This document shows, one piece after another, positions 54,450-61,600 of a stretch of DNA of 64,000 nt. The DNA is from Aridibaculum aurantiacum. GTDB lineage: Bacteria > Bacteroidota > Bacteroidia > Chitinophagales > Chitinophagaceae. The stretch is from contig NZ_JAFEWC010000001.1 of NCBI RefSeq assembly GCF_017355875.1, forward strand, positions 2,356,001-2,420,000. The letters run 5' to 3'. How positions within the stretch are numbered: position 1 is the stretch's first letter; every line of letters starts with the position of its first letter. Made by a program: the position numbers and the translations under genes. The notes beneath the pieces were generated by a model, which had not been told where the DNA came from, did not search any database, and saw only the letters and a program-made list of their open reading frames with translations.

Positions 54450-55388
54450 TTGAAATCTTATACCTTATCCCTCTTACTCCTTTTCTTTTCCATTACCCAA
54501 AGCGTTAAAGCTCAATCTGTATCAGGCGAATGGTACGGCATAGGCAGCGTGAACTGGGCTGGTGAACACAATAGTTACTTATCCGAACTTACGCTTACCC
54601 AAAGAGGCAATAGTGTTACTGGTACTTTCAATTATTTTTTTAGAAGTGTAGCTATCAAAACCAATGTTACCGGTGTCTTCAATAGCAAAACCCGCACACT
54701 TGAACTACAGGCAAGGCCGGTACTAAATTACCAGGCTAAAGATCAAAATGGTGCTGATTGTCCAATGGAGGGATCTTTCACTTTACGTATATCTAAATTA
54801 GAGACCACACTTACTGGTCAGTTCAATCCTACTTATGATTATCGTTTTACATGCCCTCCTATAAATATAAAATTTAAGAAAGAGCAACCTCAGGCCAAAA
54901 CGGATGATCCGAAACTGAGAGATCTTGCTGATAATTTAGAAGATGATAATCCTTTGGAAAAACTATTGAAAGAACAGTTTCCAGAAGAGAAACCAGATAC
55001 TACTGCACCAATGGTAGCCGCTTTGGTTAAAAGATCTTTTGAAGCATCAGAGGTTATAGAAGTAGATGCCGACAGCCTGAAGATCAGCTTGTACGATAAT
55101 GGTGATATAGACAATGATACCATTTCACTTTTCTACAATAGACAGTTGATATCACATAAACAAATGCTAAGCAAACAGCCGCTCAACTTTACGCTGCCGC
55201 TTGATACTACGGTTAATGAAATAGCGATGTATGCAGAAAACCTTGGGACTATCCCTCCTAACACTGCTGTAGCAATTATATACGCTGGAGATAAACGTTA
55301 CGAATTATTCATGACCAGTAACTTTATTAAAAATGCTACCATACGTTTTAGGAGAAAACCTCCTACACTTATCAGCAGCAATCAATAA
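54450..55388 (+). CDS. Secreted protein of unknown function, TTG start
   Basis: A 312-residue exported protein. The signal peptide (KSYTLSLLLLFFSITQSVKAQ) begins right after TTG 54450, the only start in frame after an in-frame stop. The N-terminal domain (about 25-145) is a beta-barrel-like module starting SGEWYGIGSVNW with a Cys pair (about residues 111 and 136). A charged linker (about 150-185) leads to a second beta domain with DNGDIDNDTISLFYNRQL. A TACTTTCT sequence at 54441-54448 resembles a weak -7 box. I do not recognise a named family. A terminator follows. Confidence 0.72.
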   Translation: MKSYTLSLLLLFFSITQSVKAQSVSGEWYGIGSVNWAGEHNSYLSELTLTQRGNSVTGTFNYFFRSVAIKTNVTGVFNSKTRTLELQARPVLNYQAKDQNGADCPMEGSFTLRISKLETTLTGQFNPTYDYRFTCPPINIKFKKEQPQAKTDDPKLRDLADNLEDDNPLEKLLKEQFPEEKPDTTAPMVAALVKRSFEASEVIEVDADSLKISLYDNGDIDNDTISLFYNRQLISHKQMLSKQPLNFTLPLDTTVNEIAMYAENLGTIPPNTAVAIIYAGDKRYELFMTSNFIKNATIRFRRKPPTLISSNQ

Positions 55389-55398
55389 GAATCTAAAG

Positions 55399-55420
55399 AC
55401 CGGCTCTGCCGGTTTTTTTA
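55399..55420 (+). terminator. Terminator after the secreted protein gene
   Basis: ACCGGC/GCCGGT stem with loop TCT, followed by seven T residues. Confidence 0.85.
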
Positions 55421-55425
55421 TGCAA

Positions 55426-55785
55426 TTAACTATTTCTCACCTGGAAAACATCCATACTCTTACGCTCTGTGGTCATCCGAACGGAAGGAAATTCGGTGGC
55501 GCATAAAATCTTCTTGTACTGGTACTGACTAATTGTAATTTGAAAGATACCAAGTGTCCATGCTTCAAGATCTGCACCTGGTTGAAATTCTGAGATCTTA
55601 TCAAATACCTGGAGAAATCCTTGTAATAATAAAGTTTCTGCTTCTGCAGTGGTTGAAGCATTCTCTAAACAATAAGTATACATAGCGGGAGAAAAATGAT
55701 CGTATAACAATCTTTGACTTTCACGATCACCTTGCTGGCAAAGCAGAATGATAGAGCCTAACAGCTCCGTTGAAGGATTTTTCAT
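55426..55785 (-). CDS. Lone sigma-region-2-like protein, degenerate
   Basis: A 119-residue protein that aligns by eye with region 2 of ECF sigma factors: GDRESQRLLYDHFSPAMYTYC, AEAETLLLQGFLQVF and a LEAWTLGIFQIT segment in the usual order. The normally conserved DAEDLxQE reads EAETLLLQG, so key acidic residues are lost. There is no region 4, so it could not read a -35/-33 element as an ECF factor does. It is downstream of the SusC-SusD-lipoprotein genes but behind their terminator. A regulator derived from a sigma factor, or a decayed gene, are both possible. Confidence 0.6.
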   Translation of the reverse strand: MKNPSTELLGSIILLCQQGDRESQRLLYDHFSPAMYTYCLENASTTAEAETLLLQGFLQVFDKISEFQPGADLEAWTLGIFQITISQYQYKKILCATEFPSVRMTTERKSMDVFQVRNS

Positions 55786-55894
55786 AGAATGATTTTGGGT
55801 TTAGATGCAAAGACTATTCCATGGCAATTCATCAAATTCCTGCTGATTACATCCTTACCTGGTACTAATTTTCCTCTACTATGTTTTATAAAAC

Positions 55895-55926
55895 AAAAAA
55901 AAAGGGCTGCCCAGAAGAGGCAGCCC
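55895..55926 (-). terminator. Terminator of the susC-susD-lipoprotein operon
   Basis: GGGCTGCC (55904-55911) pairs with GGCAGCCC (55919-55926); a run of ten T residues with one G follows on the minus strand. Confidence 0.93.
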
Positions 55927-55952
55927 ATTGTAATTCCATTTTGAAAATGATC

Positions 55953-56822
55953 TTATCTAGCCATGTTCAAAGTATACATTGTATTGAACCAACCTAAACC
56001 AGTAACGCCTAATTGCATCCTGATAGTGATTGTTTGATTACAGATAGAGAAAGTTCCTCTTTGTCCATTAGAATGGTTTCTAACACTGATGTCCTGTCCA
56101 GAGTAAGTAGGATTGATCGTACCTGCATCACCAATATTAGATTGCTGAGTTAAAGTGATGATCCTGTTTGCCGGATCTGTCCAATCTAGATTGAAGGTTA
56201 CCGGGTTCCATCCTGCATCAAAGATATTAGACACCGTGATGGTTCCAGTTGTAGGACTTGTTTGATTTACTGCAGTAACTGTAGTAGTGTAAGGTCCGTA
56301 AGGAGTACCGAACTCTTCAATGGTTCCAGGATAAGCTCCAAGGAAAGCATTCAGGTTTACACTTCCTTCAAAGCAAGGACCTGAAACAAACAGGTTGAAA
56401 GTGCTGGCCAACAGGCTCTTTGAAGTTTCAGCACCATCAATTCTCAGTTGAAGTGTATCTCTTCTACCAGTTAAGTACTGGCTCTGCACACCTCTAACTT
56501 CAAAACTGTCAAGTACTTTTCCCGCAGGAATAACAATAGAAGTTTTGCTTAAGTTATAGTGTGTACCTGCTACTGCACCAGAAGGTGAAGAAACAGAGAT
56601 GTTGATTGTTCTGTCGGTGCTGGAAGGAGTAGTTAAACCTACCAATACTTTAAAAACAGAAGTTGGAGTAGCAATGGAATAATTACCAGATGCAGGCTTA
56701 GCAAGGAAGAAAGGTACTTGTTCAGGAACAACCATTCCTTCATCCTTTTTACAACCTACCAAGCCAGCCAGCATTGTAAATAATGCCAGGGCCAGGTAAA
56801 GGTGATTGAATTTATTTCTCAT
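55953..56822 (-). CDS. Surface lipoprotein of the SusCD locus (SusE/F-like position)
   Basis: A 289-residue lipoprotein with signal LYLALALFTMLAGLVGC (lipobox LVGC). The middle has a Calx-beta/DUF-type sandwich (about 45-150: INISVSSPSGAVAGTHYNL, IVIPAGKVLDSFEVRG), and the C-terminal part (about 155-289) is another beta domain beginning FEGSVNLNAFLGAYPG. It is the last gene of the unit, 19 bases after susD. In such loci the third protein often binds the ligand at the cell surface; the ligand is unknown. It is not a clear SusE or SusF homologue. Confidence 0.82.
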   Translation of the reverse strand: MRNKFNHLYLALALFTMLAGLVGCKKDEGMVVPEQVPFFLAKPASGNYSIATPTSVFKVLVGLTTPSSTDRTINISVSSPSGAVAGTHYNLSKTSIVIPAGKVLDSFEVRGVQSQYLTGRRDTLQLRIDGAETSKSLLASTFNLFVSGPCFEGSVNLNAFLGAYPGTIEEFGTPYGPYTTTVTAVNQTSPTTGTITVSNIFDAGWNPVTFNLDWTDPANRIITLTQQSNIGDAGTINPTYSGQDISVRNHSNGQRGTFSICNQTITIRMQLGVTGLGWFNTMYTLNMAR

Positions 56823-56841
56823 AATATTTACTTATTTAAGA

Positions 56842-58326
56842 TTAGTACCCAGGGTTTTGAACCAGGTTTGGATTAGCATTTCTTACAGGCTCAGGAATAG
56901 GCAGTGCCCACTCTCTTGCTGTTGGTGCCAGTGTACAAACACCTGTTGGAGAGATATTAGAATTTCCACAAGTGCTACCTCTTACAATTGTACGAGTAGT
57001 ACGCTTCAGGTCGAAGAAACGATGCCCTTCAGCTATCAGTTCTCTTCTTCTTTCGTTAGCGATAGCATCAAGTAATGCCTGTCCGCTAAGACCTGTAACC
57101 GGAGTATAACCTGTGATACGAGCAGCACGCAGTGTATTCAGATCCTGCAATGCAGCAGCATCTTGTCCACCCATTCTTGCTCTTGCTTCAGCCCTGATAA
57201 GGTACATTTCGCCAGTGCGGAAAACGATGAAGTTTGCAGCACCATCTACTGCACCACCTTTACCACTGTATTTGGTTACAGCTAGTGAACCACCTACATT
57301 ACTAAAGTATGTGCTGTACCTGATATCATTGGTCTGGATAAGACCAGTGTTAGAAGTATTAGCTACCTCTAAAGCAGGACGGAAATAAGTCCTCTGCTGA
57401 GCAGGGAAGAAAATCAGGTAAGTAGGGCCAGACTGGCCAGACTCAACCTGTACGTTCCAAATGATCTCACCAGCTGAACTTTCAGTATACATACCTGCAA
57501 AAGCAGCACCGGTAGCCAGTGGCCTTGCATTGATAGCAGCAGTAGCTGCAGTCTCAGCCTGGCTCCACAAACCTGCATACAAAGAAACCCTTGCATTCAG
57601 TGCATGAACTGCAGTAAGGTCAATGAAAGGACGAGAAGCTCTTCCCGCAGGATTGATTGGTTGGTCTACGTTCGCCAGCAAAGTAGTTGCTTGCTGGATA
57701 TCACCAAACAGGTTATCGTAATACACCTTATTCGACAACCTTGTAGGCTTTAGGTTAGATGACACAATAAATTCTGTAGTGTAAGGAAGCGCTAATGAAG
57801 TAGTGCTGTTCCTGTCGTAATCAACAGCCCAGTACCTGAACAGGTCAAAATGAGCCAAAGCACGAATAGCAAAAGCCTGCCCTTTGATCCTGTTGATCCT
57901 GCCCTGGTTAGAAGGCGTTGCAAATTTGTCCACATCCCTGATTACGATATTAGCATTAGCTATTACCTGGTAAGCAGCAGCGTACATATTTGTGATCTGG
58001 CCGGTATTACCATTGTAGATCCAATCAGCCATTGCTCTTGAGTTCGCCAGTGATTCCAAAGTCTCGTAAAGATTATCAGAAAGAACATCTGGCATGATAG
58101 CCCAACCAGCGCCGGTACCACTACCAGAACCATAATAGTTGGCGTTTCTAAATCTTGAATAGGCACCTGTCAATACCTGCTCTACCTGATCAATTGTAGA
58201 TGGGTTCGTCAAGGCATCCAGCTGGTATTCTGGCGTTAGTTCCAGAACCTCTTTTCTTGAACATCCTTGTAGCACCATGATGAAAGCAACCAATGCTACG
58301 AAGGAATATTTTATTCTTTTAAACAT
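56842..58326 (-). CDS. susD: SusD/RagB-family outer-membrane lipoprotein
   Basis: A 494-residue nutrient-binding lid of a SusCD transporter. The signal peptide ends in VLQGC (Cys 22). SusD features follow: a helical TPR core (AVHALNARVSLYAGLWSQAET), a region with the NYYGSGSGTGAGWAIMPDVLS loop, and the family end FRTGEMYLIRAEARAR with RRRELIAEGHRFFDLKRT. The C-terminal VQNPGY is typical. It binds the oligosaccharide or peptide that SusC takes across the membrane. Use of the symbol reflects the family, not a starch substrate. Confidence 0.93.
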   Translation of the reverse strand: MFKRIKYSFVALVAFIMVLQGCSRKEVLELTPEYQLDALTNPSTIDQVEQVLTGAYSRFRNANYYGSGSGTGAGWAIMPDVLSDNLYETLESLANSRAMADWIYNGNTGQITNMYAAAYQVIANANIVIRDVDKFATPSNQGRINRIKGQAFAIRALAHFDLFRYWAVDYDRNSTTSLALPYTTEFIVSSNLKPTRLSNKVYYDNLFGDIQQATTLLANVDQPINPAGRASRPFIDLTAVHALNARVSLYAGLWSQAETAATAAINARPLATGAAFAGMYTESSAGEIIWNVQVESGQSGPTYLIFFPAQQRTYFRPALEVANTSNTGLIQTNDIRYSTYFSNVGGSLAVTKYSGKGGAVDGAANFIVFRTGEMYLIRAEARARMGGQDAAALQDLNTLRAARITGYTPVTGLSGQALLDAIANERRRELIAEGHRFFDLKRTTRTIVRGSTCGNSNISPTGVCTLAPTAREWALPIPEPVRNANPNLVQNPGY

Positions 58327-58347
58327 ACTCTTCTTTTAAAATTTGAA

Positions 58348-61323
58348 TTAAAAACCTAGTGACAAACCTACAGTTGTTTGGATAAGTGCTGGGTATTGAG
58401 CACCTGTTTGAGCTGAAGATTGTGTTAATTCAGGATCGTAGCTCTGGAACCTTGTCCATGTCCACCAGTTTTGTCCCTGAACGAAGATCCTTGCACTTCT
58501 GATGTTAGCTTTAGAAAGCAAACGCTGAGGGAAAGTATATCCTAACATCACGTTTCTCAAACGGAAGAAGTCAGCATTTTCCAACAAACGAGTTGTTTCT
58601 GCCTGGAAAGCATTACCACCAGTAGAAGATGCTCTTGGAACATCAGTAACATCACCTGGACGCTTCCACTCTCTTAGCATTTCTACTGACATGTTATCAG
58701 TGTAGTACTGAGGGTTGATCACGTTGTTTCTTTCATTGTTGTAGAGAACACGACCAAGGAAGTAGTTCAACTGTGCGCTCAGGTCAAATCCTTTGTAAGA
58801 GATGGTAGATTGGATACCACCTACATAAGGTGCATCTGCAGTACCCTGGATACGACGATCGTTCACACTGTAAGTTTCAGTAAGAGCGCCATCTTTTGTG
58901 CGATACAATGCATTACCGTTAGCTGAGTTTACACCAGCAAATGGTACCAGGAAGTAGCTGTTAAGCGGACGACCTTTTGCAAGAATAGTAACACCAGTAA
59001 CTGTGGAGTCAGTTGGAATTTCTACAATCCTGTTTTGGTTGTAAGTGAAGTTACCTTCCAAAGTCCACCTGAAATCTCTTGTTCTTACTACATCACCTCT
59101 TAACATGATCTCTATACCACGGTTTCTAAGGCTACCAAAGTTACTTGGGATAGAACCGAAACCAGAAGTAGAATAATCAACAGGAATAGAGAAGAACAGA
59201 TCTTTAGTAAGCCTGTCATAAACTTCTACAGTACCAGACAATCTGCGATTCAACACCGCGAAGTCAACACCAAGGTTAGCAGTGCGGTTTGTTTCCCAGC
59301 TATAATCAAGGTTACCTGGAGTGATTGGAGAAAGTGCATTTGCACCAGCATAAGATGCAGTACCCAACATTGGGATTGGATAGTCACCTGCAGGAGCATT
59401 GTTGCTTCCTGTAGTACCAATACTAGCTCTAACACGTAGGTCGTTCAAGAACTTAACATCGCGAAGGAAGTTTTCTTGTGTAGCTACCCATGTAAGACCG
59501 AATGAACCAAAGTTTGCAAAGCGGTTGTTTACACCGAAACGAGAAGAACCATCACGACGACCTACTAATGTTGCATAGTATTTTCCATCGTAACCATAGT
59601 TAAGGATAGAGAAGTAAGAAAGGATACCATTTTGTGTACCACTACCATTCACTGAAGGAATGAAGTTAGCATTGGTAGCACTACCCTGTGTGATACCTGC
59701 TTCGTTTCTGAAATCAGTTGTGAAACCATAACCTACGAAACCAAATGTGCGGAAGTCAGTTTTTACAACCTCGGTGAAAACACCTGCTTCTACTTCATGC
59801 TTGTCGAAAGTTCTCTTATAGTTCAATGAAGTAGTACCAGTGTAGCGCAGGTTCCTGTTGAATTGTCTTTGCAAAGAACCTTCGCGGCTTTGTGCAGCAG
59901 AAGTTCTAGGGCTTGTATAGAAGTCAAATTCGTTCTGAGTATAATCTATACCCCAGTTAGTCCTGGCAAATAAACCAGTAACCCAAGGAAGATGGTACTC
60001 AAGGTAAGTAGTAGCTATACCTTTTACCTGGTGTGTAAACCTTCTGTTCTCAAACAATTCAAGCGCACCATTTGGCTGACCTGACCTGAACTGGCCAGTT
60101 GGTCTGCCTGTAGTAGGGTTGATTGTCTGCTGGTAGTCACCAGTTCTAGGATCAAAATCGCGATCGTATGGGTTAGTCCAACGGATAGCGTTCAGAGGCA
60201 TGTTGGTGAAAGTTGCACCTTCAGAAGTATTGGTTGTTCTAGAGTAACCACCTTGAAGGGTTGCACCAAAACGGAAGTTCTTGATATTGTTGTCAACGTT
60301 GATCCTTGTAGTATAACGCTTCAAACCAGTGTTCTTAACGATACCTTCCTGGTCCATGTAAGACAATGAAGCGAAGAAACGGCTAGCTTGAGAACCACCA
60401 GAAGCACTTAGTTGGTGCTGCTGTGTCATACCAGTCCGGAAAAGCGCATCTCTCCAGTTGAAGTTAACCAGGCGTAAGCTATCTGCCTGCGCAGGAGTCC
60501 ATCCAAAAGGATTACCACGCTGTAATTCGTAGTCAATTTTTTGCTGGCTGTTCATCATAACCAGGCGGTCTTTAGGTAGATCGCTAAAACCTACCTGAGC
60601 ATCGTAGTTCAGGTTGATCTGTCCTGCACGACCTCTGCGGGTAGTGATAACGATAACACCATTAGCACCACGAGAACCGTACATAGCAGTAGCTACCGCA
60701 TCTTTCAGGATCTCTACGTTTTCGAAATCACCTTGGTTAAGAGAAGCGAAATCAGCAGCAGAGATTTGGATACCATCTAAAATGTAAAGAGGTACGTTAC
60801 CACCACTGATAGATCCGATACCACGGATACGTACAACTGCGTTTGCTCCTGGCTGACCACTGGATGCAATTACCGAAACACCGGCAGCATTACCTTGTAG
60901 CGCCTGGTCAAATGAACCGAAAGGTGCAGTACGTACTTCATTTATTGGAACCGCTACTGTGGCACCACTAAATTTCTTACGCTGAATAGTAGTGTAACCA
61001 GTAACAACCACTTCATCAATAGTACTTGCGCCGGCACGCATAGAAATGCTCATAGGCCCTGATGAAATAGGAGCCTGAACTTCTGCATAACCAACATAAG
61101 TAAACACTAGAGTGGTTACTGTGCCCGGAACGCGCAAACTAAAATTACCGTTTGCGTCAGTAGTTGTAGCGGGTGTGCCTCCTCTAGCACTAACTGTAAC
61201 GCCACTCAGGGGGGTGTTGCCATTTTGGTCGACTACCCTACCTGTTACATCTCTTGTTTGTGCCCAAACAAGCTGACAGGTCAAAAGCATCGCCATGAGG
61301 CAAAGCATTCTACATTTTCTCAT
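58348..61323 (-). CDS. susC: SusC/RagA-family TonB-linked outer-membrane transporter
   Basis: A 991-residue TonB-dependent transporter. The signal peptide (RKCRMLCLMAMLLTCQLVWAQ) supports ATG 61323 over TTG 61353. A carboxypeptidase-regulatory-like domain (about 23-110, DVTGRVVDQNGNTPLSGVTV) is followed by the plug, with TonB-box-like DEVVVTGY and the family motifs LYILDGIQIS and YGSRGANGVIVITTRRG. The barrel is completed by a C-terminal strand ending SLGF. There is no STN domain, so it is not of the sigma/anti-sigma signalling kind. Operon: susC, susD, lipoprotein. The substrate is unknown; no glycosidase is adjacent. Confidence 0.95.
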   Translation of the reverse strand: MRKCRMLCLMAMLLTCQLVWAQTRDVTGRVVDQNGNTPLSGVTVSARGGTPATTTDANGNFSLRVPGTVTTLVFTYVGYAEVQAPISSGPMSISMRAGASTIDEVVVTGYTTIQRKKFSGATVAVPINEVRTAPFGSFDQALQGNAAGVSVIASSGQPGANAVVRIRGIGSISGGNVPLYILDGIQISAADFASLNQGDFENVEILKDAVATAMYGSRGANGVIVITTRRGRAGQINLNYDAQVGFSDLPKDRLVMMNSQQKIDYELQRGNPFGWTPAQADSLRLVNFNWRDALFRTGMTQQHQLSASGGSQASRFFASLSYMDQEGIVKNTGLKRYTTRINVDNNIKNFRFGATLQGGYSRTTNTSEGATFTNMPLNAIRWTNPYDRDFDPRTGDYQQTINPTTGRPTGQFRSGQPNGALELFENRRFTHQVKGIATTYLEYHLPWVTGLFARTNWGIDYTQNEFDFYTSPRTSAAQSREGSLQRQFNRNLRYTGTTSLNYKRTFDKHEVEAGVFTEVVKTDFRTFGFVGYGFTTDFRNEAGITQGSATNANFIPSVNGSGTQNGILSYFSILNYGYDGKYYATLVGRRDGSSRFGVNNRFANFGSFGLTWVATQENFLRDVKFLNDLRVRASIGTTGSNNAPAGDYPIPMLGTASYAGANALSPITPGNLDYSWETNRTANLGVDFAVLNRRLSGTVEVYDRLTKDLFFSIPVDYSTSGFGSIPSNFGSLRNRGIEIMLRGDVVRTRDFRWTLEGNFTYNQNRIVEIPTDSTVTGVTILAKGRPLNSYFLVPFAGVNSANGNALYRTKDGALTETYSVNDRRIQGTADAPYVGGIQSTISYKGFDLSAQLNYFLGRVLYNNERNNVINPQYYTDNMSVEMLREWKRPGDVTDVPRASSTGGNAFQAETTRLLENADFFRLRNVMLGYTFPQRLLSKANIRSARIFVQGQNWWTWTRFQSYDPELTQSSAQTGAQYPALIQTTVGLSLGF

Positions 61324-61350
61324 TAGACTGTTTTTTTTGTTAAACGATCG

Positions 61351-61358
61351 CAAATATA
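61351..61358 (-). promoter_or_regulatory. Bacteroidota -7 box TATATTTG for susC
   Basis: Exact TAnnTTTG on the minus strand, 27 bases before ATG 61323. Confidence 0.6.
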
Positions 61359-61534
61359 TCCTTACAAGTAAACAATTGGTGGTGTAACGCTGCTTTTCTA
61401 TTCACATTTTTTTAATAGTTATTAATGAGGATTCAGAAGAATAAGCATTATGTGTAAGGTTATATTCAAAGTTTATATCTAATTACAGTATCTAAAATGT
61501 TTTACACCCACTCATCAAGCTATTGTGGCTCTCA

Positions 61535-61569
61535 TATAAAAAATGGCTACTGATTTTGTCAGTAGCCAT
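61535..61569 (-). terminator. Terminator of parC
   Basis: A perfect 11-bp stem (61543-61553 with 61559-61569, loop of 5) followed by a T run on the minus strand. Confidence 0.92.
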
Positions 61570-61600
61570 ATACAAAATGTAACCTTTAAGAAATTTTACA

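Noticed and set aside
55426-61323. A sigma/anti-sigma-regulated SusCD system
   Set aside because: SusC has no STN domain, no FecR-like anti-sigma gene is present, and the sigma-like protein is degenerate and behind a terminator.
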